DNA from: Oscillospiraceae bacterium
GTDB taxonomy: Bacteria > Bacillota > Clostridia > Saccharofermentanales > Fastidiosipilaceae
Direction of reading: 5' to 3'
DNA length: 35,345 bases
NCBI GenBank assembly: GCA_028704415.1
Contig: JAQWFM010000021.1
Span: 1-35,345 of the forward strand
Under the pieces are notes generated by a model. The model was not told where the DNA came from. It was given only the letters and a program-made list of their open reading frames with translations, and did no database searches. Shown here piece by piece: positions 23,199 through 31,959 of the stretch. Position 1 is the stretch's first letter. The number at the start of each line of letters is the position of its first letter. The translations under genes were made by a program, and so were the position numbers.

Positions 23199-24863
23199 CT
23201 GACTGCCGTCCAGACTGATCTGCCGCAGCTGCGGCAGCGCCAGGTTACGGCGGTGTGCGATAGACAACACGGTGCGCCCCTGGCTGGCGCGCATTAGGGC
23301 TTGCATCAACTGCCGTTCCGTTTCACTGTCCAGATTAGCGGCGGTTTCATCCAGCAGCAAAATGGCCGGCTCCGCTGCCACCGCGCGGGCAATGCTCAGT
23401 AATTGCAGCTGTCCCTGAGAAAAGGCCGCCTGACTGAAGGGTGTCTGATAGCCCAGGGGCAGCCTTTTTATGCTTTCGTCCAGCTCAACCAGCTGACTGG
23501 CCCGGATCAGCTGCTCCTGACTCAGCGCCGGATCAAAGAGGCTGATTTGCTCCGCGATGGTACCCGCTACCGCCTGAAAGTCCTGGGTTACGATCCCGAA
23601 CAGGCGGCGCCGCAGCTGGTCCGGCAGCTGGCAGGCGTCCTGCCCGTTGATCAGGACCTGACCCCGCTGAGGCGGGTACAGTCCCAGTATCAGCCGGAAT
23701 AACGTACTCTTGCCTGCGCCGGTCCGGCCGGTGATGGTGACGGCTTCGCCCTGATAAATGCTCAGATTAAAATCTTGCAAAACATTGCTGTGACGGTCAT
23801 AGCTGAAATACACCGCCTTAAACTGGATAACCGGTAACCGGGCCGGCACGGTGGCAAAAAGCGGGCCGGACTGCACCGGATTCATGACCGGCCTTTCTGC
23901 TTCTCCCAAAAATTCATTGATCCGTCGCACGCCCGCCACGGCGGACTGGATATTCTGAATTTCCATGCCGATACTTTCCAGCGGGCTAAAAACTTTGCTG
24001 ACATAGGCCATCACAGCTACGGCTGAACCTATGGACAGGCCGAACAGGGACTGCATCCGGCTGCCGCTGGCCGCCAGCAGCATCATGACGGCAGTGACCG
24101 CAGCGCTGGTAAAGATTACCACAGGGGAGTAGACTGAATCATAGAAATTGGAACGCTCCTGCGCATGGTAGCAGGCCTGAATATAATAATCATATTTTTG
24201 CTGCATAAACGCCTGCCGGCCCAGGGTGCGAATGGTCCGCAGATTATGCAGGGTTTCCGGGATATGCTGGCTGACCCGGCTGACAGCGATCCGGTTATCC
24301 AGCTGGGCCTGAAGCATCCGTTGCTGGAACTGACGGGTCAGGATAAACAGCGCGGGGGTAACCACCAGCATCAGCAGGCCCAGCCCCAGGCTTTTATAAA
24401 AAATCATCAGCAGGATACTCAGCACCTGTAAAGCGTCCGCGAACATACTGACAATGCCTGTGGTGAAAAGGTCATCCACCGTGTCCACATCATTGACAAA
24501 GCGCGAGGTGATTTCTGCCGGGGCGTGCCGGGTGTAATATTCAGACGCCAGGCGGCTGAGCTTGGCCCCGAGGGCGCTGCGCAGGGCATGGGTGATCTTC
24601 TGGCCCAGAATAGTGATCATGACATTCTGGCCGGCTTCCAGCAAATCCGCCAGAGCCAAAAGCGCAAAATATAGCACCGGCAGGCGCAGCGTCAGACCAT
24701 GTCCTGCAGCCAGCTGATCCACTGCCTGTTCCAGCGCCAGGGGCGGCAGCAGTGCGGTCAGCACGCTGGTCAGAATGATCAGCCCCGCTGCCCCGGTCAG
24801 AGCGCGGTGATGCGCCAGCGTGCGATAGATAAGGACGGTTAATGGCGAAACTTTTTGCTTCAT
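23184..24863 (-). CDS. ABC exporter half, catalytic partner (second heterodimer)
   Basis: This 559-residue permease-ATPase fusion has six helices in about 15-300 and an ATPase domain from 345. Walker A is GRTGAGKS (379-386), Walker B LLLDET with Asp505-Glu506, and the switch His is 537 (IAHRR), all canonical. The signature is FSQGQ (481-485), a departure from LSGGQ. It pairs with the upstream gene on this strand, whose Walker B is degenerate, so the two form a heterodimer with one good ATP site. Its ATG overlaps that gene's stop by four bases. The end runs 15 bases into the opposing small membrane gene. Substrate unknown; control by the MarR gene at the head of the cassette is likely. Confidence 0.92.
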   Translation of the reverse strand: MKQKVSPLTVLIYRTLAHHRALTGAAGLIILTSVLTALLPPLALEQAVDQLAAGHGLTLRLPVLYFALLALADLLEAGQNVMITILGQKITHALRSALGAKLSRLASEYYTRHAPAEITSRFVNDVDTVDDLFTTGIVSMFADALQVLSILLMIFYKSLGLGLLMLVVTPALFILTRQFQQRMLQAQLDNRIAVSRVSQHIPETLHNLRTIRTLGRQAFMQQKYDYYIQACYHAQERSNFYDSVYSPVVIFTSAAVTAVMMLLAASGSRMQSLFGLSIGSAVAVMAYVSKVFSPLESIGMEIQNIQSAVAGVRRINEFLGEAERPVMNPVQSGPLFATVPARLPVIQFKAVYFSYDRHSNVLQDFNLSIYQGEAVTITGRTGAGKSTLFRLILGLYPPQRGQVLINGQDACQLPDQLRRRLFGIVTQDFQAVAGTIAEQISLFDPALSQEQLIRASQLVELDESIKRLPLGYQTPFSQAAFSQGQLQLLSIARAVAAEPAILLLDETAANLDSETERQLMQALMRASQGRTVLSIAHRRNLALPQLRQISLDGSQSTVI

Positions 24864-26695
24864 TCTGCCCTCCCTTCGTCGGCTGGAGCGCCAGTTTCAG
24901 TCGGGTCGGCGGCAGCACGGACCTGTTCATGGTAGAGTCTGGCGTAGGCGGGACAGGATTGCAGCAAGGCTGCGTGACTGGCAAAGCTGGCGTGGCCCTG
25001 CTGTAAAAACAGGATGTGATCCAGCTGGGGGAAATGGCGCAGGCGGTGCGACAGCAGGATCACCAAATGACCGTTAGCGGCAAACTTGCGCAGCTGCCGG
25101 AATAGCGCCGCTTCGGTTTGGGGGTCTACTGCGGAAAAGGGGTCGTCCAGAATCAGCAGGGGCCGTGCCTGATATAAGGTGCGGGCCAGGGCCAGGCGGG
25201 CCTGCTGGCCCCCGGACAAAGTACAGCCGCCGCTACCCAGGACCGTGTCAGCCTGGCGGGCCATCCGGGACACTTCCGCATCCATTGAGACCGCCCGCAG
25301 ACAGGGGGCGATGTCCCCGGGCCTGCCCAGCCGGATGTTTTCGGCAAGGCTGGCCTGCAGCAGCTCCGGATCGTGGCCCAAATAGGAAAGCATCTGATTG
25401 CGTTTGGCCTGACTGAGCTTGCCCAGCTCCTGACCGTTCAGACAGATACTACCCTGATAAGGAATCTCACCCAGCAGCGTCAGCCCCAGCAGGGATTTAC
25501 CGCAGGCGACCGGGCCGGTAATTCCGATGATTTCACCTTGCCTGGCGGAGAAACTGAGCCCGCGCAGCAGCGGTTCCTGCCCCGGCCAGCCTGTATTCAG
25601 TTCGCGGACGGTCAGGATCAATTGACCGGTCTGCGGTTTAGTGGCTGAATCCGAGGTTAAATGGCTGACCTTCTGAGGCGGTATCCAGGGCTGCATCAGG
25701 GGTTTAATCCGGCCCCAGGATACCCGGGCCTTTTGTACCGAATTGAAGAGCTTAGCCGCACTGGAAGATTTCAGCGCCATTTTGGCAAAGGCGGCCAGAT
25801 ATGTCGTGAAGGCGGCCAGATTCCAGCTGCCCCAGCCCTGTCCGGTGACATTGCGGCTGCCCAGATAAAGGACCCAGATAACGCCGGCCATGGAAATGAT
25901 GTGATACAGCGGCTGAGGGGTGTTTTCCCAGACATTGGTCAGCCGGGCTTTTTGCTCATAATCACTGAGAAAGGTTTCATAGGCCTGATTGCGGGCAGCT
26001 TCGCAGCCGTAGACCCGGTAGGTCAGCGCGTTGCCCGTCCGATCCAGGGTGGCGCTGTTCAGCTGCCCCGCACTCTGCTTATAGGTCTGGTTAGCCCGGG
26101 TGACCTGTCGCCTGAGCCGGGCGGCTGTGACATAAGCCAGCGGGATGAAGCCTGAGGCAAGCAAGGTGAGGCGCCAATCATAGCTGAACAGCAGGGCCAG
26201 ATAGGCGATCAGCACCACCCCGGTGTCAAACAGTTCTGTGGTGAACTTACGCATACCTTCAGTGCAGACGTCTACATCCGCTACGGCTTTGGTCAGGATA
26301 TCGCCTGTGTTTTGCTTACGCGCATCCGACTGCTTCAGATTAACCAGATGGTTATACAGCATGTGGCGCATGCTGCGGCTGCTGTTATTGGCAAAACGCC
26401 GCACATAGAACCGCTTGATGCTGCGCAGCAGCTGGACTGCCAGAATCACCAGCAGATAGCTGCCGGCTAACTTCAGCATGGCCGGATAGGTCTGGCGGCC
26501 GCCCATGATGTCGTAGAGACACTGGACCAGCTGGCCCTCAAAATACGGTCCGGCTAACATTCCCACGTTATACAGCAGACCGGTCATTGTGACCACAATC
26601 AGCGAACGGTATTCCCGCCGGAAGTAGGAAGACAGGCGGTCTGGCCGGGGGACCGGCCGGATTGAGGGGTCCCTTGCGGGAGGTGTGCCTTTCAT
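24860..26695 (-). CDS. ABC exporter half, degenerate-site partner (second heterodimer)
   Basis: This 611-residue permease-ATPase fusion has helices in about 30-300 and an ATPase domain from 358. Walker A is GPVACGKS (394-401) and the signature LSGGQ (493-497). Walker B ends Asp517-Asp518 (ILDDP) where a catalytic Glu is expected; the switch His550 is kept (LSHRL). The combination of GPVACGKS and LSGGQQARLALAR resembles the first ATPase domain of ABC-C type proteins. With the next gene it would make an asymmetric exporter. It begins in a four-base overlap with the MarR gene, so the three genes form one transcript. Confidence 0.92.
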   Translation of the reverse strand: MKGTPPARDPSIRPVPRPDRLSSYFRREYRSLIVVTMTGLLYNVGMLAGPYFEGQLVQCLYDIMGGRQTYPAMLKLAGSYLLVILAVQLLRSIKRFYVRRFANNSSRSMRHMLYNHLVNLKQSDARKQNTGDILTKAVADVDVCTEGMRKFTTELFDTGVVLIAYLALLFSYDWRLTLLASGFIPLAYVTAARLRRQVTRANQTYKQSAGQLNSATLDRTGNALTYRVYGCEAARNQAYETFLSDYEQKARLTNVWENTPQPLYHIISMAGVIWVLYLGSRNVTGQGWGSWNLAAFTTYLAAFAKMALKSSSAAKLFNSVQKARVSWGRIKPLMQPWIPPQKVSHLTSDSATKPQTGQLILTVRELNTGWPGQEPLLRGLSFSARQGEIIGITGPVACGKSLLGLTLLGEIPYQGSICLNGQELGKLSQAKRNQMLSYLGHDPELLQASLAENIRLGRPGDIAPCLRAVSMDAEVSRMARQADTVLGSGGCTLSGGQQARLALARTLYQARPLLILDDPFSAVDPQTEAALFRQLRKFAANGHLVILLSHRLRHFPQLDHILFLQQGHASFASHAALLQSCPAYARLYHEQVRAAADPTETGAPADEGRAE

Positions 26696-27165
26696 GAGGA
26701 GGCCGCCCCGGCCTGAAAACGCTGCGTAAGATGAGAAAAGCCGGCTTTGCTTTCTGTCCTGGAACGCAGATAGAGCTTCTCCAGTAACTGACAGAACTGC
26801 TCCTTTTCTTCTGCGGTTAGGGCTTTCAGCAGGTACTCGTAATATAGTGCTTCTACGCTGGCTTTGGAATTTTTCAGCAGCTCCGCTTTTTCAGTGGCAA
26901 ACAGGCGCTGCCGGCGGCCGTCAGCTGCGTCTGGATCCCGGCGTAAGTAGCCTTTGCTTTCCAGACTGGCCGTGCGGCGGGCACAAGCGCCCTTGTCCAG
27001 TGTGAGGAGAGCTCGGAGCTCGGCCTGGGTTATCCCCGGATTTTTGCGGACTCCATGAATAAAATCATATTCCGCGGGACCCACGCCATCTATCCTGAGC
27101 ATACGGGTGGTGAATTTGCTCACTTCCCGGGCTATTTTAGTCATCTGCCGCCGGCTGCTATCCAT
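26692..27165 (-). CDS. MarR-family transcriptional regulator (second cassette)
   Basis: This 157-residue MarR-type winged-helix protein has a recognition region GITQAELRALLTLDKGACARRTASLESKGYL, a wing with RRDPDAADGRRQRLFAT, and flanking dimerisation helices. The ATG at 27165 was chosen because GGGAGG lies six bases upstream. A longer in-frame reading to 27234 would cover its own promoter. It heads a three-gene cassette with the two ABC halves, all coupled by ATGA overlaps, and probably represses that cassette and itself. It is not closely similar by eye to the first MarR of the window. Ligand unknown. Confidence 0.92.
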   Translation of the reverse strand: MDSSRRQMTKIAREVSKFTTRMLRIDGVGPAEYDFIHGVRKNPGITQAELRALLTLDKGACARRTASLESKGYLRRDPDAADGRRQRLFATEKAELLKNSKASVEALYYEYLLKALTAEEKEQFCQLLEKLYLRSRTESKAGFSHLTQRFQAGAASS

Positions 27166-27194
27166 CTTGAGCCTCCCTGAAAAGGATGTAATAT

Positions 27195-27234
27195 CAACTA
27201 ATTGCACATTAAAGCTTGGCTGCCAGCCTGTCAA
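27195..27234 (-). promoter_or_regulatory. Promoter and possible operator of second MarR cassette
   Basis: On the minus strand a perfect -35 TTGACA (27234-27229) is followed after 17 bases by TAATGT (27211-27206). Near the transcript start lies CAATTAGTTG (27204-27195), an imperfect palindrome containing TTAGTTG, similar to half-sites seen for some MarR repressors. The promoter is well supported; the operator is a guess. Confidence 0.6.
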
Positions 27235-27423
27235 GTGTGATTTTCCGACTGCCTTAACGGTCTGATCAGAACCTCAGCTTGCAACTGCCAGACCTGAACA
27301 TCAGGGCCGGACCCCGTGTCAGGACCGGCAGATCATGGTAAACTTTACAGCTGATATGGCTGCCGGCAGCAAGGGAACAGAAGCGGCCAGCGCTGGGCTT
27401 TGAGCAGGAAAGGGAGACGGCAC

Positions 27424-28296
27424 ATGGTTAAAAGAACACAAATCCGGCATACCCTGTTGTTGCTCCTGACGGCGCTGATCTGGGGCTGTGCCTTTGTCGC
27501 TCAACAAGTGGGGGCTGATTATGTCGGCCCGTTTACCTTCCTGGCCTTACGCAGTTACCTGGGTGCGCTGGTTTTACTGCCGGCAGTTTTATGGCACCGG
27601 CACCGTTTGTCCTGGCAGGACCTGAAAGCCGGGATTCTGCTGGGCCTGTGGCTGACCGCGGCCAGTTATTTCCAGCAAGTAGGCGTAGGTCAGACGACCG
27701 TCGCCAAAGCCGGGTTTATCACCACGCTGTATGTGATATTTGTACCTTTCCTTACCTTCCTGATTTACCATAAGCGGGTTACAGCCCGGATCTGGTTTTG
27801 TGTCGCGCTGGCTTTAGGCGGCCTATATTTGCTTTCCCATATGACCCTGGCCCTCTCTGCCGGGGATCTGATGGTGCTGCTGTGTGCCCTGTTCTTCAGC
27901 GGCCATATTCTGACGGTTGACCACTACAGCCAGAAGACTGATGGCCTCACGCTCAGCTGCATTCAGTTTCTGACCGTCGCCGTTCTTTCTACTTTGGGAA
28001 TGCTGCTGCAGGAACACGCGGACTGGTCCGCCATCCGCCAGGCCGGTCCGGCCATCCTGTATGCCGGCCTTTTATCTTCAGGGGTGGGTTATACACTGCA
28101 GATTATTGGCCAAAAGAGCGTCAGTCCTACCGTAGCGGCCCTGGCAATGTCTCTGGAATCGGCCTTTGCGGCCCTGGCGGCCTGGGTGATTTTAGGCCAG
28201 CAGCTGAGTTTTGCTGAACTGGCCGGTTGTCTGCTGATGTTTATGGCCATTGTGCTGGCTCAGTTGCCGGATAGTCGCAGCAGGCAGCCTGCCTGA
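27424..28296 (+). CDS. EamA-family (DMT superfamily) transporter
   Basis: This 290-residue, ten-helix membrane protein has the duplicated EamA fold: a first repeat of about 1-140 opening with LLLLLTALIWGCAFVAQQVG, and a second from about 148 ending with LESAFAALAAWVILGQQLSFAELAGCLLMFMAIVLAQL. The last segment is the usual EamA C-terminal signature. Such proteins export amino acids or other small metabolites; the substrate cannot be inferred. The start at 27424 has a GGGAGA site; an ATG at 27400 is in frame but lacks one. The gene is divergent from the MarR cassette (258-base gap) and convergent with the methionine operon, and seems to be a single-gene unit. Confidence 0.93.
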   Translation: MVKRTQIRHTLLLLLTALIWGCAFVAQQVGADYVGPFTFLALRSYLGALVLLPAVLWHRHRLSWQDLKAGILLGLWLTAASYFQQVGVGQTTVAKAGFITTLYVIFVPFLTFLIYHKRVTARIWFCVALALGGLYLLSHMTLALSAGDLMVLLCALFFSGHILTVDHYSQKTDGLTLSCIQFLTVAVLSTLGMLLQEHADWSAIRQAGPAILYAGLLSSGVGYTLQIIGQKSVSPTVAALAMSLESAFAALAAWVILGQQLSFAELAGCLLMFMAIVLAQLPDSRSRQPA

Positions 28297-28451
28297 GCCC
28301 CTTCCGCGCGCTTCGGCATTGTCCTGACCTGAATCGCAAATTATTAAATTATAAACAGGTACAGCCGCCTGGATAAAGCTGACAGGATCTTAACTGTCGG
28401 ATAAAACACCCGCCAGGGAAATCTGCTGCCGGAGCAGACCTGAAACCGCCT

Positions 28452-28970
28452 TCAGCCCCTGCCGGTTCGGATCAGCCGCGTTCGCAGCCGGTCCAGTGGC
28501 GGATAGAGAAAGAAAATGAGCAGGAAGTTACTGACCCCGTGCAGCAAGTCAAAAGGCAGACCGGAGATCCACCAGGCCACGGCAGTCTGCCAGCCGCCGG
28601 CTAACAGGTAGATAAAAGCGTACAGCAGCCCAAAACCAAGTCCATATAATCCTCCGGCAGCGGCCCTGGCCAGGCGGCCTGCCCGCAGCCGGTCCAGCAG
28701 CCGGCACAGCAGCCAGAGCAAAAACCAGATATAGACATAGCCCCACCACCAGAAGTAAAAGCCATAGTAGATGCCTTCCAGCAACACAAAGACGGTAATG
28801 ATCGCCAGGGCCTGGCGCTGAAACCAGTGCGTGTAGAGCATGAGCAGCAGGGTCACGATCTCAACGTTGGGTAGCGGCGCCAAAGCAACCTGGCCGCCAA
28901 ACAGCGCTGCGGTCGCCAGAGCCAGCTGAACCAGGCGCCTGACCTCAAGCTGTGGTGGTGTTGTCTTCAT
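28452..28970 (-). CDS. ECF transporter S-component-like membrane protein
   Basis: This 172-residue protein has five or six helices, the size and hydrophobic profile of ECF-type vitamin S components. It begins with a short cytoplasmic end and a helix with ATAALFGGQVALAPLPNVEIVTLLLMLYTHWF, followed by segments rich in Trp and Tyr (GFYFWWWGYVYIWFLLWLL) and AVAWWISGLPFDLLHGVSNFLL. The start at 28970 was preferred to an upstream ATG lying deep in the previous gene. It is the last gene of the metF-metH operon and overlaps the DUF4430 gene by 26 bases. Cobamide uptake is a reasonable guess from context. No EcfA/EcfT genes are nearby, so it would use a shared module. Confidence 0.72.
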   Translation of the reverse strand: MKTTPPQLEVRRLVQLALATAALFGGQVALAPLPNVEIVTLLLMLYTHWFQRQALAIITVFVLLEGIYYGFYFWWWGYVYIWFLLWLLCRLLDRLRAGRLARAAAGGLYGLGFGLLYAFIYLLAGGWQTAVAWWISGLPFDLLHGVSNFLLIFFLYPPLDRLRTRLIRTGRG

Positions 28971-29415
28971 AGCTTTCCAGAGCCAGGCGGAAATGATCCC
29001 CATCGGCCACCGGCTGCTGGTCAATGGCGTATTGGCCGTATTGGCCGTTTACATAGATAGCCCAGTACTGGCTGCCGGTGGTAAAATCTGCCTGTACCCC
29101 ATTAACGCTGTACAGGGCAAAACCATAGCTGCTGGCTTCGCCGTCTAGCTCAAGCACTGACTCGGCGGCTTCCTTCAGATAGCTGGCGTCGGTGCGAACA
29201 TTAAACTGCTCTTGCCGGCCGGAGCCGTAATCCACTTCCAGCGTGATCTGCTTACTGCCCTGGCTGGTCTGGGGGCGGTTATACTGCCAGATGGCACTGA
29301 GCAAGGCCGCAACCAGCATAAACAGCAGCAGCACCATCCAGCCGCCGCGACGCGACGGCCGTCCGGTTGCTCCGGACGTGGCCGGACCGGCCGGGTTGGG
29401 CATTTTTCCAGACAT
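28945..29415 (-). CDS. Membrane-anchored DUF4430 (transcobalamin C-terminal-like) protein
   Basis: This 156-residue protein has a positively charged N-terminus, one membrane anchor at about 26-43 (WMVLLLFMLVAALLSAIW), and an extracellular DUF4430-type domain. The domain is marked by ITLEVDYGSG, ESVLELDGEASSYGFALYSVNGV and YWAIYVNGQYGQYAIDQQPVADGDHFRLAL. The family is related to the C-terminal domain of transcobalamin/intrinsic factor, and members often sit beside ECF S components. It follows metH by 36 bases with a GGAAAGGA ribosome site and overlaps the S-component-like gene. Surface capture of a corrinoid for the cobalamin-dependent MetH is an attractive inference; binding is not shown by sequence alone. 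Confidence 0.82.
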   Translation of the reverse strand: MSGKMPNPAGPATSGATGRPSRRGGWMVLLLFMLVAALLSAIWQYNRPQTSQGSKQITLEVDYGSGRQEQFNVRTDASYLKEAAESVLELDGEASSYGFALYSVNGVQADFTTGSQYWAIYVNGQYGQYAIDQQPVADGDHFRLALESYEDNTTTA

Positions 29416-29451
29416 AGGGATCTTCCTTTCCGTTCAGCTTGGATTTTGCTG

Positions 29452-31959
29452 TTATACCGTGGGCGGGGCATCCGCCTGCGACGACTGGCCGAACACACGT
29501 TCTGCGTAGCGCACGCTTTCCATGGCGTTGCGGCCGTAAAAATCGGCCCCAATCTGATCCGCGTACGCCTGCGTCAGCACCGCGCCGCCAACCATGACTT
29601 GAATCGCGGGATCTGCGGCCTTCAACTGGCGAATGGTCTCTGCCATGGCGGGCACAGTGGTGGTCATCAGGGCGCTCAGCCCGACCAGGCGGACCTTTTC
29701 TTGCAAGGCGGTGCGGACAATTTGCCCGGGCGGAACATCTCGGCCCAGATCTAGAATCTGGAAGCCATAGTTTTCCATCACCGCTTTGACGATATTTTTT
29801 CCGATATCATGGATATCTCCCTTAACGGTTGCCAGGATGACCCGCGGACCGTTTCCCGCAGAAGGCGGGAGTACCTGCCGCAGTTCATCAAAGGCTCGCC
29901 GGGCCGCTTCGGCGCTCATCATCAGCTGCGGCAAAAAGAGGGTGTGCTGCTCAAAACCCTGCCCAACCTGATCCAGCGCCGGTATGATAACCTGTTGAAC
30001 CAACTCCAGGGGGGCGGTCCCGGCCAGAGCCTGGCGGGCGGCCTGCCCTGCATCCTGAGCCTGACCGTGAATGACGGCGGACCTGAGCCGGACCGCCGGC
30101 GCAAGGGGCTTATCGCCTGTTCCGGTGCCGGGCGGGCCTGCAGTGGGCGAAGCGCCGGCCGCGGCCGCCTGGGGAGCAGCCGGCAGGTCTGTGGCTGTTT
30201 GCGGCACTTTTCCGGCAAAACGGATGTAGCTCAGGCAGTGTTCATCCAGGCCCCTGAGCGCCAGGTAACTGTGATAGGCCTTTTGCATCTCCAGGGAGAA
30301 AGGATTCAGGATGGCGGCCTGCAGGCCGCGCCCCAGGGCCAGAGTAAAGAAGGCCGCGTTGATCAGTTCCCGGTGCGGCAGGCCAAAGGAAACATTGGAG
30401 ACGCCCAGCAGGCAGGGCAGGCCGAGTTCCTGCCGGATCAGGCTGATGCTGTCCAGGGTGACCTGCGCGGCCGCTGCGTCTGCGGAGACGGCCATGGCCA
30501 GGGGATCAAAGATCAGGTCCGCGGCGGACAGACCGGCCGCCAGCGCCTCATGCAAAATGTGACGGGCAATATCCAGCCGCCCCTGGGCCGTGGCGGGGAT
30601 TCCTCTGGCATCCAAAGTCAGGGCGACCAGCAGGCCGCCGTACTTCTTCACCAGAGGGAAGAGGGCCGCCATACTTTCAACTGTACCGTTCACGGAGTTA
30701 ATCATGGCCTTGCCGTTATAAACCCGGAGGGCGGCAGCCAGGGCCTGAGGATTTGAACTGTCCAGTTGCAGCGGCAGGTCGCAGACACTCTGCAGTTCCT
30801 GGACGCAGCGCGGCAGCAGGCTAACCTCATCGACTTCCGGCAACCCTACATTGACGTCCAGGACCTGGACTCCCTGCTCCTGTTGCCGCAGACCTTCCCG
30901 CACGATATAAGCCAGATCCTGCTGCCGCAAAGCTGCCTTAAAGCGGGGTTTGCCGGTCGGGTTGATGCGTTCGCCGATTAAAATCGGCCGCGCCCCCATT
31001 TCACAGGCTTCCTGACCGGAACTGATCACTCGCGGCCGGGTAGTGGCCGTGGGCCTGAAGGGGAGCGTTGCCTGACTGCCGGCAGTGACAGCGACCAGCT
31101 CCCGGATGTAGGCTGGCGTGGTGCCGCAGCAGCCACCGAGCACCCGGGCGCCCTGGCGGGCCATCGCCAGCATATCGCGGGCAAAAACGGGGGCGGTGAC
31201 ATCATAAACGGCCTGGCCCTCCTGGATGCGGGGCAGGCCTGCGTTGGGCTTGACCAGCAGCGGTACGGAGGCGACGCTTGCAAAACGGGGAAACAACTGT
31301 TTCATGTCCGCGGGTCCCAGGGAACAATTCATGCCCAGGACATCGGCGCCCAGGCCTTCCAGCAAAGCGACCATGGCTTCCGGCGTGCTGCCGCTCAGCA
31401 GGCGGCCCTGCCGGTCATAGACGTTACTGACCATAAGCGGGAGACTGCAGCTCTCCCGCGCGGCCAGAACAGCGGCCTTGGTCTCATAGGCATCGTTCAT
31501 GGTTTCAATCAGGACCGCCTCCGCGCCGGCCTCCGCGCCGAGGCGGACAACCTGGCTGAAAAGCCTGACGGCCTCTTCAAAACCAAGGTCGCCTGACGGG
31601 GCCAGCAAACGCCCCAGCGGACCAATATCCAGCGCGATAAAACGCCAGGGCTGCCCACCCTGAGCCTGGTCTCTCGCCTGCCGCGCGCAGGCGACCGCGG
31701 CGGTCACCACCTCCTGCAGGCTGGGCAGACCTGGCGTCTGACCGTCATATTTCAAGGCGTTGGCCCCGAAGGTATTGGTGCAGATCATGTGGCTGCCTGC
31801 TTCATAATACTGCCGGTGCAGGTCAATGATGCGATCCGGATGCCGGAGATTCCAGATTTCCGGTAGTTCTCCGGGCTGGAGTCCCTGACGCTGCAGCCAG
31901 GTTCCGGTGCCGCCGTCCAGGTAGAACAGTCCCTGGTTTATGCAGTCAAGCAGTTTCAT
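29452..31959 (-). CDS. metH: Cobalamin-dependent methionine synthase lacking the activation domain
   Basis: This 835-residue enzyme transfers a methyl group from 5-methyl-THF through methylcobalamin to homocysteine. Domains in order: homocysteine/zinc (1-295; zinc Cys212 in GMNC and Cys277-278 in GGCCG), pterin-binding (about 325-595, starting LIGERINPTG), a Pro/Ala-rich linker (about 605-635), the Cap helices, and the B12 domain with cobalt-ligand His717 in DIHDIG. Compared with E. coli MetH (about 1230 residues) the C-terminal AdoMet-binding reactivation domain is missing and is supplied by the preceding gene. The ATG at 31959 has GGAGGAG upstream; the extra N-terminal residues of a longer reading are Arg-rich, overlap the upstream gene and are not homologous. 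Confidence 0.95.
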   Translation of the reverse strand: MKLLDCINQGLFYLDGGTGTWLQRQGLQPGELPEIWNLRHPDRIIDLHRQYYEAGSHMICTNTFGANALKYDGQTPGLPSLQEVVTAAVACARQARDQAQGGQPWRFIALDIGPLGRLLAPSGDLGFEEAVRLFSQVVRLGAEAGAEAVLIETMNDAYETKAAVLAARESCSLPLMVSNVYDRQGRLLSGSTPEAMVALLEGLGADVLGMNCSLGPADMKQLFPRFASVASVPLLVKPNAGLPRIQEGQAVYDVTAPVFARDMLAMARQGARVLGGCCGTTPAYIRELVAVTAGSQATLPFRPTATTRPRVISSGQEACEMGARPILIGERINPTGKPRFKAALRQQDLAYIVREGLRQQEQGVQVLDVNVGLPEVDEVSLLPRCVQELQSVCDLPLQLDSSNPQALAAALRVYNGKAMINSVNGTVESMAALFPLVKKYGGLLVALTLDARGIPATAQGRLDIARHILHEALAAGLSAADLIFDPLAMAVSADAAAAQVTLDSISLIRQELGLPCLLGVSNVSFGLPHRELINAAFFTLALGRGLQAAILNPFSLEMQKAYHSYLALRGLDEHCLSYIRFAGKVPQTATDLPAAPQAAAAGASPTAGPPGTGTGDKPLAPAVRLRSAVIHGQAQDAGQAARQALAGTAPLELVQQVIIPALDQVGQGFEQHTLFLPQLMMSAEAARRAFDELRQVLPPSAGNGPRVILATVKGDIHDIGKNIVKAVMENYGFQILDLGRDVPPGQIVRTALQEKVRLVGLSALMTTTVPAMAETIRQLKAADPAIQVMVGGAVLTQAYADQIGADFYGRNAMESVRYAERVFGQSSQADAPPTV

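Noticed and set aside
29809-30756. 315-residue open frame on the plus strand inside metH
   Set aside because: It is antisense to conserved metH codons, has no ribosome site or recognisable domain, and is a typical GC-rich shadow frame.
29452-31959. metH as a truncated pseudogene
   Set aside because: Zinc, pterin and B12 motifs are intact, and the missing activation domain is encoded by the overlapping upstream gene.
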